From a bacterium (GTDB lineage: Bacteria > Patescibacteriota > WWE3 > 2-01-FULL-39-13 > JAACPI01), in the NCBI GenBank assembly GCA_009995545.1, contig JAACPI010000006.1, forward strand, positions 1-49,979: DNA of 49,979 bases, given 5' to 3'. Positions 39,691 through 47,754 of the stretch are shown here, in pieces; position 1 is the stretch's first letter; each line of letters opens with the position of its first letter. The notes under the pieces were generated by a model that made no database searches, had not been told where the DNA came from, and saw nothing but the letters and a program-made list of their open reading frames with translations. The translations under genes were made by a program, and so were the position numbers.

Positions 39691-40754
39691 AAAAAGTTTT
39701 ATTTATTGGAGGCCACCACAACTCTGCTATACCTATAATTAAAAAAATGCTTGCAGAAAAAGACTATAGCTTAACTTTTGTTGGCCACATGTATGCTTCT
39801 CAAAGTAACAATACTATTAGCAGCGAATACAAAGAGGTAACTTCCTTGAACATACCCTATATTAGTTTTCAAGCCCCTAAGTTTTATAGGGTTGCTGGGT
39901 TATACAAATACTTATTTTTTATAAAAAGTTTGCTTAAAAGTTATAAAATTTTACGTAAAGAAAAGCCCGATCTAGTTTTTTCGTTTGGTGGATATATGGC
40001 CGTTCCATTTGCTATTTCCTCAGTTTTTTTAAAAATTAAGTTGGTTACACACGAGCAAACCACAAATCTTGGGTTGGCTAATTTAGTAATATCCAAGATG
40101 TCTAATAGGGTTTTTTTAACTTGGTCAAATGATAAATACAAGAACAACCAAAAATATATTGTTACAGGGATTCCTCTTCGGCAAGAAATCTTAGACATAA
40201 GAAGAAGGGGTAGTTTTGCTCAAAAGAGTTTTTTTGTTCAAGGAGGAAAGCAGGGGAGTCACGCTTTAAATCAATTTATATTCGACAATATTGAAATTTT
40301 ATCAAAAAAATACGAGATCTTTCACCAAACATCCTCACATTCCGAAACTAAAGATCACTTAGTAGCCCAAAAACTTGCAAAGGAATATTCTAAATATCAT
40401 TTTTACGAATATGTTCACGGCTTAGATTATACTAAGATTTTAAATAATGTTGATTTTATAATTTCTCGATCTGGAGCACATTTCGCCTATGAGATGTCTT
40501 ATATTAAAATGCCCTGTATTTTTGTTCCTATTAAATGGTCTTCGAGAAACGAACAGTATCACAACGCTCTTATGTCTAAATCTTACACAATTAGTACTTT
40601 ACTAGATCAAGATAATTTAAATCTAACCGACTTTGAAAGTGCCGTAAAATTGCTAAATGCAACTTACCTTAAAAAGGGTTTCCCCTCTAAAAAACTTCAC
40701 CCCGAAAATTCTCTGAAATTAATCTTTGGATGTATTGAGGAGTTAATAAATTAA
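39687..40754 (+). CDS. murG: MurG-like UDP-GlcNAc transferase
   Basis: FSFGGYMAVPFAI; THEQTTNLGLANLV; FFVQGGKQGSHALN; RSGAHFAYEM...IFVPIKWSSRNEQYHNA; N-terminal GGTGGH motif replaced by GGHHNS. Confidence 0.87.
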   Translation: MKKVLFIGGHHNSAIPIIKKMLAEKDYSLTFVGHMYASQSNNTISSEYKEVTSLNIPYISFQAPKFYRVAGLYKYLFFIKSLLKSYKILRKEKPDLVFSFGGYMAVPFAISSVFLKIKLVTHEQTTNLGLANLVISKMSNRVFLTWSNDKYKNNQKYIVTGIPLRQEILDIRRRGSFAQKSFFVQGGKQGSHALNQFIFDNIEILSKKYEIFHQTSSHSETKDHLVAQKLAKEYSKYHFYEYVHGLDYTKILNNVDFIISRSGAHFAYEMSYIKMPCIFVPIKWSSRNEQYHNALMSKSYTISTLLDQDNLNLTDFESAVKLLNATYLKKGFPSKKLHPENSLKLIFGCIEELIN

Positions 40755-40755
40755 T

Positions 40756-41412
40756 ATGCTCAAAACCTGGCTGTTTTCTATTTTATTACTTATTTTGTCT
40801 GGATCAGTTTTGTACTACAAAGGTTACTTTAATATCTCCCACTTTATAGCCAAGGACCCCCAGATACAGGATTACCTCAACACAAGTTTTGCCAACAAAA
40901 TACCTTTTTATAAAATTAAGAGTTACGGAGTCTCCGACAATCTGGCTATAGAATATTCCTGGATTAAAAATGTAAATTTAAAGTTAAAACCTAATCTCTC
41001 AGTTGCCGTCAATTATGAGTTAAGGGAGGTATTAGCTATTTCCGACAAAAAAGATTTTTATATCGACGATGGGGGTGTTTTATTTAGTAAACCGGATTTT
41101 AAAAAAGAGTTTGGAACTGACTACCCTACTTTTATTTACGGCGGTCAAGAAATTGGAGATAATGTTTTTAGACCAGAAGAAATAAGTTATCTTAAAGAGC
41201 TCAAAATTTATCCTAAGGTTACACTTTCGCACAATAACTCAATAGCTTATATTAAGCCTATTGATTATAACTGGTTTTTAGAGGTAGTAGCTTTAATGGA
41301 CAGTCACAAGTCTTCCCAGTCAACCAATCAGTTGTTAAAAGAGCTTAATGAAAGCGGTAAAACTTTCAGTTCTATTTTGGTTATGGGAGATCGTTTAATT
41401 GTAAAAGACTAA
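40756..41412 (+). CDS. ftsQ: FtsQ/DivIB-like protein
   Basis: Single N-terminal TM, LREVLAISDKKDFYIDDGGVLF typical of FtsQ; position before ftsA. Confidence 0.72.
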   Translation: MLKTWLFSILLLILSGSVLYYKGYFNISHFIAKDPQIQDYLNTSFANKIPFYKIKSYGVSDNLAIEYSWIKNVNLKLKPNLSVAVNYELREVLAISDKKDFYIDDGGVLFSKPDFKKEFGTDYPTFIYGGQEIGDNVFRPEEISYLKELKIYPKVTLSHNNSIAYIKPIDYNWFLEVVALMDSHKSSQSTNQLLKELNESGKTFSSILVMGDRLIVKD

Positions 41413-41426
41413 TCGCTTTAGTTAAG

Positions 41427-41444
41427 GTATCCAATATTGGACAC
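41427..41444. promoter_or_regulatory. Operator-like 18-bp palindrome upstream of ftsA
   Basis: GTATCCAATATTGGACAC; perfect 12-bp core TCCAATATTGGA; TATAAT at 41461-41466. Confidence 0.45.
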
Positions 41445-41629
41445 TTTGTGCGGATTTAACTATAATTATGATTGTAAGAATGGATTTTATTATAAATTTG
41501 TACATTAATTTTTTTTAAAATAATCAGTTAAAATACTCACAAGGCCTTTGGTTTAGTAATACGTGTTAAAAACTAAGCTGAAAATAAATTTGAGTAGAAC
41601 AAACTGGTGGAATTGTATATACTTCTCAC

Positions 41630-42907
41630 ATGCCCAAAGAACGCATAATTACAGCAATAGATGTAGGTTCCTCCAAAATTTGTACCATTGTAGCTTCCGT
41701 AACCTATAGAAAGGTCTCTGTAATAGGAAATTCTTCGGTACCCTCCTTAGGAATAGACAGGGGTGTAGTTAACGATATAGACAAAGCAGTAGAAGCTATC
41801 TCTAACTCCCTGGAAAAAGCCGAGAAAATGGCTGGGCATGCTATATCTAGGGCTATCATAACTGTAAACGGTCAACACATTGAAAGTGAAAATTCTACCG
41901 GCGTTGTCGCCGTAAGTGATCCTGAGGGCGAAATCTCTGCCCAAGATGTACTTAGAGTTAACGAGGCAGCTCAAGCAATTTCAATTCCTTCAAATCGAGA
42001 GATAATACATGTTCTCCCTAGAGATTACGTAGTTGATTCCACTGGCAATATCAAGAATCCCGAAGGTATGAGTGGTATTAGACTCGAAGTAGAAGCTCAT
42101 ATTATCCATGGTAGCTCTACTGTTATAAAAAACTTAGTAAAATCCGTTCGTCAGGTTGGTGTGGAAGTATCCGATTTTATCTATACAGGTTTGGCTTCCT
42201 CCATAAGCGTTTTAACTGACACCGAAAAAGAATTAGGGACAGTGTTACTAGACATTGGTGGTAGAACAACCAGTTGTATTTTGTATCAAAATGGTTCCCC
42301 TCTTTATAGCTTTGTTGTACCCATTGGGGGAAAACACCTTACTGGTGACATTGCTGTAGGTCTTAGATGTTCTTTAGACAGTGCTGAGCTTATCAAGCAG
42401 AGACACTCCTCCGGAGAAGAATCTAAAAAAGCTCCTTCCAGTTTAGGCTTAGAGGAAAATATTAAACCTGGAGATCTATATATTGGAGATATAGACCCCG
42501 ACTTAACATCCGTGCCAAAAAAGTTTTTAGATCAAATTATCCATGATCGTTTAGAAGAAATTTATACCTTAGTACTTACCGAAATTAAAAAATCTGGGTT
42601 TATAGAAAAGCTACCAGCTGGGGCCATAATTACAGGTGGTACTGGTGAAACTAGGGGAGTGGTAGAAGTAGCTAAAAAAGTTCTTAATATGCCAGTTAGA
42701 GTAGGTTTTCCTAAGGGTATAACCGGTTTAATAGATGAAATTGAGGGACCGGCATATTCAGCATGTGTAGGTTCGATTTTGTATAAGCTAGAAAATTCCA
42801 ACGACGAATCCGACTATAGTAATGTTTTAAGTGGAGTAATGAAATCCGAATTTTTAAAAAAAATAGTTGGAGCGTTAGCTAGTTTTTTTAAGTCTCTCGT
42901 GCCTTAA
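41630..42907 (+). CDS. ftsA: Cell division protein FtsA
   Basis: ITAIDVGSSKICTIVASV; LLDIGGRTTSCILY; PIGGKHLTGDIAVGLR; ITGGTGETRGVVEVA. Confidence 0.95.
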   Translation: MPKERIITAIDVGSSKICTIVASVTYRKVSVIGNSSVPSLGIDRGVVNDIDKAVEAISNSLEKAEKMAGHAISRAIITVNGQHIESENSTGVVAVSDPEGEISAQDVLRVNEAAQAISIPSNREIIHVLPRDYVVDSTGNIKNPEGMSGIRLEVEAHIIHGSSTVIKNLVKSVRQVGVEVSDFIYTGLASSISVLTDTEKELGTVLLDIGGRTTSCILYQNGSPLYSFVVPIGGKHLTGDIAVGLRCSLDSAELIKQRHSSGEESKKAPSSLGLEENIKPGDLYIGDIDPDLTSVPKKFLDQIIHDRLEEIYTLVLTEIKKSGFIEKLPAGAIITGGTGETRGVVEVAKKVLNMPVRVGFPKGITGLIDEIEGPAYSACVGSILYKLENSNDESDYSNVLSGVMKSEFLKKIVGALASFFKSLVP

Positions 42908-42931
42908 ATTTTTCCACACACCTGTTTTTAA

Positions 42932-42962
42932 AATAGACTTAATTTGGTAATCCTAGTCTATT
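42932..42962. other. Perfect 8-bp inverted repeat hairpin between ftsA and ftsZ
   Basis: AATAGACT-(15 nt)-AGTCTATT. Confidence 0.5.
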
Positions 42963-43011
42963 ACTTATTCTTCTTGAGTCTTTAGCCTTTTACTATTAAA
43001 CTTTGTAGTGA

Positions 43012-44160
43012 ATGTTAATTAAAGCAAATATAGATAAAATAGCCAAAATAAAAGTTATAGGTGTGGGTGGTGCCGGAGGAAATGCCTTAAATTCTATGAT
43101 AACTCAGGGAAATATTGTAGGTGTAGACTTTATGGCCATTAATACCGACAAGCAGGATTTAAATATTAATAAAGCAGATGAGATTTTACAGATAGGTACA
43201 CAGTTAACTAATGGTTTAGGTAGTGGGGCCTTGCCTGAAATTGGGAAAAAGGCTGCTGAAGAAAGTGTTGAGGAGATAAAAAAACATTTAGACGGCTACG
43301 ATATGATCTTTATAGCCGCTGGAATGGGCGGAGGAACCGGTACCGGCGCCAGCCCTGTTGTGGCCAAGTTAGCAAGGGATTCCGGAGCTTTAACGGTGGC
43401 AGTAGTTACTAAGCCCTTTAAATTCGAAGGATCTACTAGACTTCAGAATGCTGAGGAGGGAATTTTAAATTTAAAAGACAATGTAGATGCCCTTATAATC
43501 ATTCCAAATCAAAAACTTTTAGAAGTAGAGCAAAAGTCCCTGCCCTTAAAAGAGGCTTTTTTACTTTCAGATAATATTTTAACATTTGGTGTAAAAGGGA
43601 TTTCAGATTTAATAGTACATCCTGGCTTAATTAATGTTGATTTCGCAGACGTTAAGACAATTATGAAAGACGCCGGTTCCGCTTTAATGGGAATAGGGAC
43701 AGCAAGTGGAGAAAATAGAGCCGAAAAAGCAGCACAACAAGCTATTCACAGTCCCTTACTAGACGCCAAAATTACTGGGGCGACAGGGATTTTAATTAAT
43801 ATAACTTCCGACCCTAGTTTAACCTTAGAGGAAGTACAAAAAGTTTCAGAGTATGTGGTTGCTGCAACAGGTACCGAGGTTAATGTTATCTTAGGAGCTA
43901 ATCCAGACGATGACTTAAAAGATACTATAAATGTAACAGTTATAGCTACTGGGTTTGAGACAGAGTATTCTTCTGGTTTCGCCGGAGACTTTTCACCCAA
44001 TGTTTTTAAGCCTGCTTTAAAAGATGCCGATCCAGAAGAAATTGCTAACACATCCTCGGAAAATGCTAAAGATAAAGATGTAGATCTAGATTTTATTGAC
44101 GATGAGGATACTTCCGATAAAGATCCTTACAGAATTCCCCCGTTTTTAAGAAGAGGTTAG
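43012..44160 (+). CDS. ftsZ: Cell division protein FtsZ
   Basis: [36 protein letters not shown]-terminal [12 protein letters not shown]. Confidence 0.98.
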   Translation: MLIKANIDKIAKIKVIGVGGAGGNALNSMITQGNIVGVDFMAINTDKQDLNINKADEILQIGTQLTNGLGSGALPEIGKKAAEESVEEIKKHLDGYDMIFIAAGMGGGTGTGASPVVAKLARDSGALTVAVVTKPFKFEGSTRLQNAEEGILNLKDNVDALIIIPNQKLLEVEQKSLPLKEAFLLSDNILTFGVKGISDLIVHPGLINVDFADVKTIMKDAGSALMGIGTASGENRAEKAAQQAIHSPLLDAKITGATGILINITSDPSLTLEEVQKVSEYVVAATGTEVNVILGANPDDDLKDTINVTVIATGFETEYSSGFAGDFSPNVFKPALKDADPEEIANTSSENAKDKDVDLDFIDDEDTSDKDPYRIPPFLRRG

Positions 44161-44161
44161 C

Positions 44162-44560
44162 ATGCCTAAAAAAATACTTAATAAACTTACAACAAGAGCA
44201 TCCTTCGTTTTTTTTACTCTAATAGTATTTATTGCTACTGGGGCCTTAACATACAGGGCAAGGAGATTTGATAAAATCTACCCCAATCCTTTAGGCCCAG
44301 GGGCTGAACTTGATCGAGATGCCTGCAACGTTTCTGCAAACGTTGGACCTTGTAAAGCCTATATTGAAAGATATCATTTTGATAAAAATACAGAAACTTG
44401 TGAACAGTTTATCTGGGGAGGCTGCGGAGGTAGTGTTCCTTTTGATTCTTTAGAGATGTGTAAAAATACTTGTGAAGTAGTTACTAAAACTACCTCCAAT
44501 CAAAATAGCGTATATTCAGTATATACTAAGTATATACTACCTTACATCTCTCCAAAATAA
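44162..44560 (+). CDS. Membrane-anchored Kunitz/BPTI-domain protein
   Basis: One N-terminal TM; CNVSANVGPCKAYIERYHFDKNTETCEQFIWGGCGGSVPFDSLEMCKNTC with Cys spacing 8-15-7-11-3 (BPTI 8-15-7-12-3); GPCKA reactive loop. Confidence 0.92.
   Translation: MPKKILNKLTTRASFVFFTLIVFIATGALTYRARRFDKIYPNPLGPGAELDRDACNVSANVGPCKAYIERYHFDKNTETCEQFIWGGCGGSVPFDSLEMCKNTCEVVTKTTSNQNSVYSVYTKYILPYISPK
44518..44539. repeat. Perfect tandem duplication of 11-bp palindromic unit AGTATATACTA
   Basis: AGTATATACTA AGTATATACTA; each contains the palindrome AGTATATACT. Confidence 0.85.
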
Positions 44561-44604
44561 AAAAACTTGCGTCTACTCTAGTTTACTTATATCCTTAAAC
44601 TTAA

Positions 44605-44827
44605 AGTGTTAAGCGTAAATCAAACGTATTGTAAAAGCACTAAAGGAAGAAACCTTTTTTAGGGATTAGAACCTTTCGGGAAAGCCCGTTATAGCTATAT
44701 AAGTGTCCTATTTTAAAGATATTGTGTCTTTAAATGGAAATTAGAGTGGTACCGCGAGATTTAAGCCTCTCGTCTCTATATTATTCTGGTTTTTACTAGA
44801 ATGTGTAAAGACTAGAGGCTTTTTTTA
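44605..44827 (+). ncRNA. T-box riboswitch leader upstream of ileS
   Basis: T-box AGAGTGGTACCGCG at 44743-44756 (UGGU pairs with ACCA of tRNA-Ile); Stem II-like GGGAAAGCCCGTTATAGC; antiterminator partner CGTCTCT; terminator follows. Confidence 0.92.
44765..44827 (+). terminator. Rho-independent terminator of ileS T-box
   Basis: GCCTCTCGTCT ... AGACTAGAGGC followed by TTTTTTTATTT. Confidence 0.88.
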
Positions 44828-44850
44828 TTTACTAACATTTAAGTAGAATT

Positions 44851-47706
44851 ATGTGTTGTTTTAAACAAATAGACCCAAAATTAGATTTAGTAAGAGTAGA
44901 AGAAGAGATAAGATTGAGGTGGAAAAAACGGGACATCTTTAACAAAGTAAACGAAGTCACTAAGGACCTTAAAAATTGGGTTTACTACGATGGTCCTATA
45001 ACCGCAAATGGTCTTCCACACTATGGTCACGCTATAACTTGGACAATGAAAGACGTTGTGCCAAGGTATAAAACCATGCAGGGTAACTATGTAAGTAGAA
45101 ATATGGGCTGGGATTGCCAGGGAATCTTAGTTGAATATGAAGTTGAAAAATCTTTGGGTTTTGAAGAAAAGGGTGATATTGAAAAGTATGGTATAGATAA
45201 ATTTAACCAAAAGTGTCGTGAGTCTGTTCTTAAATTTAGATCCTCAATGATAGATTACGAAACAATGCTTGGTAGGTGGATAAATCAAGATCAGTATTCC
45301 ACAATGGATTCCAACTATATCGAGAGTATGTGGTGGTCTTTTAAGGAATTGTTTTCTAAAGGTCTTTTGTACGAGGGTTACAAAGTTGTGGCTTACTCTA
45401 CAAGAGCTGGTATGACTCTTTCTGATCATGAAGTAGCTGATGGGGGATACTCTGAAATAACCGATACCGCTGTTACTCCTAAGTTTCCTGTTAAAGGCCA
45501 GAAAGAAACTTTTATGTTAGCCTGGACAACAACTCCTTGGACCTTGCCCGGAAACCTTCTATTGGCAGTAGGGGAGCAAATTACCTACATAAAAGTAAAG
45601 TATAAAAATGAATACTTTATTATTGCTAAAGATGCTTACAAAAGAATATTTAAAGAAGGGGAATCTGAAGTTATCTCAGAAATGCCCTCTTCAGAAATTG
45701 TTGGTTTAGAATATGATCCGCTATTTAGTTATTACCTAGACAGAAAATCTAATGGGGCTTTTAAAGTTATATATGCTGACCATGTTAATACTGAAGATGG
45801 TACGGGTATTGTACATTTAGCCCCCTATGGTATGGAAGATTTTGAGATATTTTTAAAATTAAAAATGCCTCTTTTTGACTATCTTAATGACGAAGGTAAA
45901 TTCAAAGAAGAAATTAAGGAGTATTCCGGAATGTTTTATAAGAAGGCTAGTAAATATATAATTCAGGATTTACAACAAAAAAATCTAATGTTTTTTAGTG
46001 AAGATTACGCACATCAAATGCCTATGTGCTACCGGACTCACACCCCTTTAATTTATAGACCTATTAAAAGTTGGTATCTTAATGTCGAAAAAATAAAACC
46101 TAAATTGTTGTCTGAGGCTAAAAAGGTGAATTTTCCTCAAGAGGACATGAAAAAGCGTTTTACTAATTGGATTAAAAATGCCCATGATTGGTCACTAAGC
46201 CGTCAAAGATATTGGGGTACCCCTATGCCTATTTGGAGAAATGTTGTTGATGAGTCTGACCTAATAGTAATAGGTTCTTTTAAAGAGCTTTCAGAGCTTT
46301 CCAAAACACAGCTGAACGAAAATTTTGACCCACATAAGCCCTTTGTAGATAATATAGAGATAAAGACTGGTAAGGGAACTTATCGAAGAATTTTGGATGT
46401 CATAGATGTTTGGTATGACAGTGGGAGTATGCCTTTTGCCCAATACCATTATCCTTTTGAAAATATAGATGAATTTAAAAAGGGTTTTCCTGCTGAATAT
46501 ATCAGTGAGGGAACTGATCAACTAAGGTTATGGTTTTATACTATGTTTTTATTAAATGTAGCTTTGTTCGATACTTCTCCCTTTAAAAACGTTTTAGTAA
46601 CTGGAATGCTTGGTGATGAAAAGGGTAAAAAAATGAGTAAGAGTAAGGGTAACTACCCCCCAATTGAAGAGGTATTTAGCAAATATGGTGCCGATATGCT
46701 TAGATACTTTTTGCTAAAGTCGGGGGTTGCAGGGGGAGAACCTTCTCGTTTTTCTTACCCGCTTTTAGAAGAAACAAGAAAAGAGTTTTTTACAATGCTG
46801 TGGAATAGTTACAGATACTTTGTAACCTACGCGGGTGAATTTAAGCCAGGCCAAGTTTTAAACAAGAACAAACTAGACGTTATAGACTCTTGGATTTTAA
46901 TTAGGCTTAATCAAACAATAAGTCAGGTTACTTCAGACTTTGAAAAATACGAAGTTCAGTCTGCCACAAGAAATTTAGCCCCTTTTGTAGAAGACTTATC
47001 TACCTGGTATATACGTCGAAGTAGAGACCGAATTTCCGAAAATGAACCCTTAGCAGTTCAAGTTCTATACCAGTGTTTAAATAGCTTTTCTATTTTATTA
47101 GCGCCCTTTTTGCCTATGTTATCAGAAGAAATATACTTAGGCGTAAATAAAGAGCTTTTAAAAGAATCTGTGCATTTGGAATCCTATCCAAAAGCTGCTG
47201 AGGTTACAGAGGACGACTTAAAGTTAATTGAGGACATGAAGTATGTTAGAAATATTTGTTCTTTGGGAAATTCCTTAAGAAAAGAGAACAATCTACCTGT
47301 AAGACAGCCTCTTAAATCTATTACGGTAATCAACAAGCCCGTTAAAGAAGAACTTTTAGCGGTAATTAAAGATGAGCTAAACGTTAAAGAAGTGTATTTT
47401 GATACTAATGTTCCCAGTGGTGAAAATCTAGTAAATATCGAACAAAATGGAATTACTGCTTATATGGATACTGCCCTTTCTAAAGAGCTTATATTAGAAG
47501 GTGATTTTAGAGCTTTAGTAAGATATGTTCAGGGTCAGAGGAAAGAATTAGGGTTAAATGTGGTAGATAAAATCGATTTAGTTTTAGAAGACACTAAAAC
47601 AAACAAAAATATACTAGCGATGTATGAAAAAGAATTATCCAGTAAAGTAGGCTCAAAAAATATCACTTTAGGGGATAAAAATAGTGTCTTGTTGGTTAAA
47701 CATTAA
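44851..47706 (+). CDS. ileS: Isoleucyl-tRNA synthetase
   Basis: YYDGPITANGLPHYGHAITWTMKD (HIGH); KKMSKSKGNYPP (KMSKS); TTTPWTLPGN editing domain. Confidence 0.97.
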   Translation: MCCFKQIDPKLDLVRVEEEIRLRWKKRDIFNKVNEVTKDLKNWVYYDGPITANGLPHYGHAITWTMKDVVPRYKTMQGNYVSRNMGWDCQGILVEYEVEKSLGFEEKGDIEKYGIDKFNQKCRESVLKFRSSMIDYETMLGRWINQDQYSTMDSNYIESMWWSFKELFSKGLLYEGYKVVAYSTRAGMTLSDHEVADGGYSEITDTAVTPKFPVKGQKETFMLAWTTTPWTLPGNLLLAVGEQITYIKVKYKNEYFIIAKDAYKRIFKEGESEVISEMPSSEIVGLEYDPLFSYYLDRKSNGAFKVIYADHVNTEDGTGIVHLAPYGMEDFEIFLKLKMPLFDYLNDEGKFKEEIKEYSGMFYKKASKYIIQDLQQKNLMFFSEDYAHQMPMCYRTHTPLIYRPIKSWYLNVEKIKPKLLSEAKKVNFPQEDMKKRFTNWIKNAHDWSLSRQRYWGTPMPIWRNVVDESDLIVIGSFKELSELSKTQLNENFDPHKPFVDNIEIKTGKGTYRRILDVIDVWYDSGSMPFAQYHYPFENIDEFKKGFPAEYISEGTDQLRLWFYTMFLLNVALFDTSPFKNVLVTGMLGDEKGKKMSKSKGNYPPIEEVFSKYGADMLRYFLLKSGVAGGEPSRFSYPLLEETRKEFFTMLWNSYRYFVTYAGEFKPGQVLNKNKLDVIDSWILIRLNQTISQVTSDFEKYEVQSATRNLAPFVEDLSTWYIRRSRDRISENEPLAVQVLYQCLNSFSILLAPFLPMLSEEIYLGVNKELLKESVHLESYPKAAEVTEDDLKLIEDMKYVRNICSLGNSLRKENNLPVRQPLKSITVINKPVKEELLAVIKDELNVKEVYFDTNVPSGENLVNIEQNGITAYMDTALSKELILEGDFRALVRYVQGQRKELGLNVVDKIDLVLEDTKTNKNILAMYEKELSSKVGSKNITLGDKNSVLLVKH

Positions 47707-47754
47707 TGTGATTACTTTTAGATCTAAATAGGTGATTTAGGGTATTATTAACTA

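Noticed and set aside
41468-41518. Possible 16-codon leader peptide (MIVRMDFIINLYINFF) upstream of ftsA
   Set aside because: Only 1 nt after the TATAAT box, so it would not be fully transcribed from that promoter; AT-rich chance ORF.
43746-44051. Minus-strand 101 aa ORF
   Set aside because: Antisense to ftsZ; composition mirrors the coding strand.
44326-44345. CAACGTTT-CTGC-AAACGTTG inverted repeat in the Kunitz coding region
   Set aside because: Perfect but short and within codons for the C1-C2 segment; no independent evidence of function.
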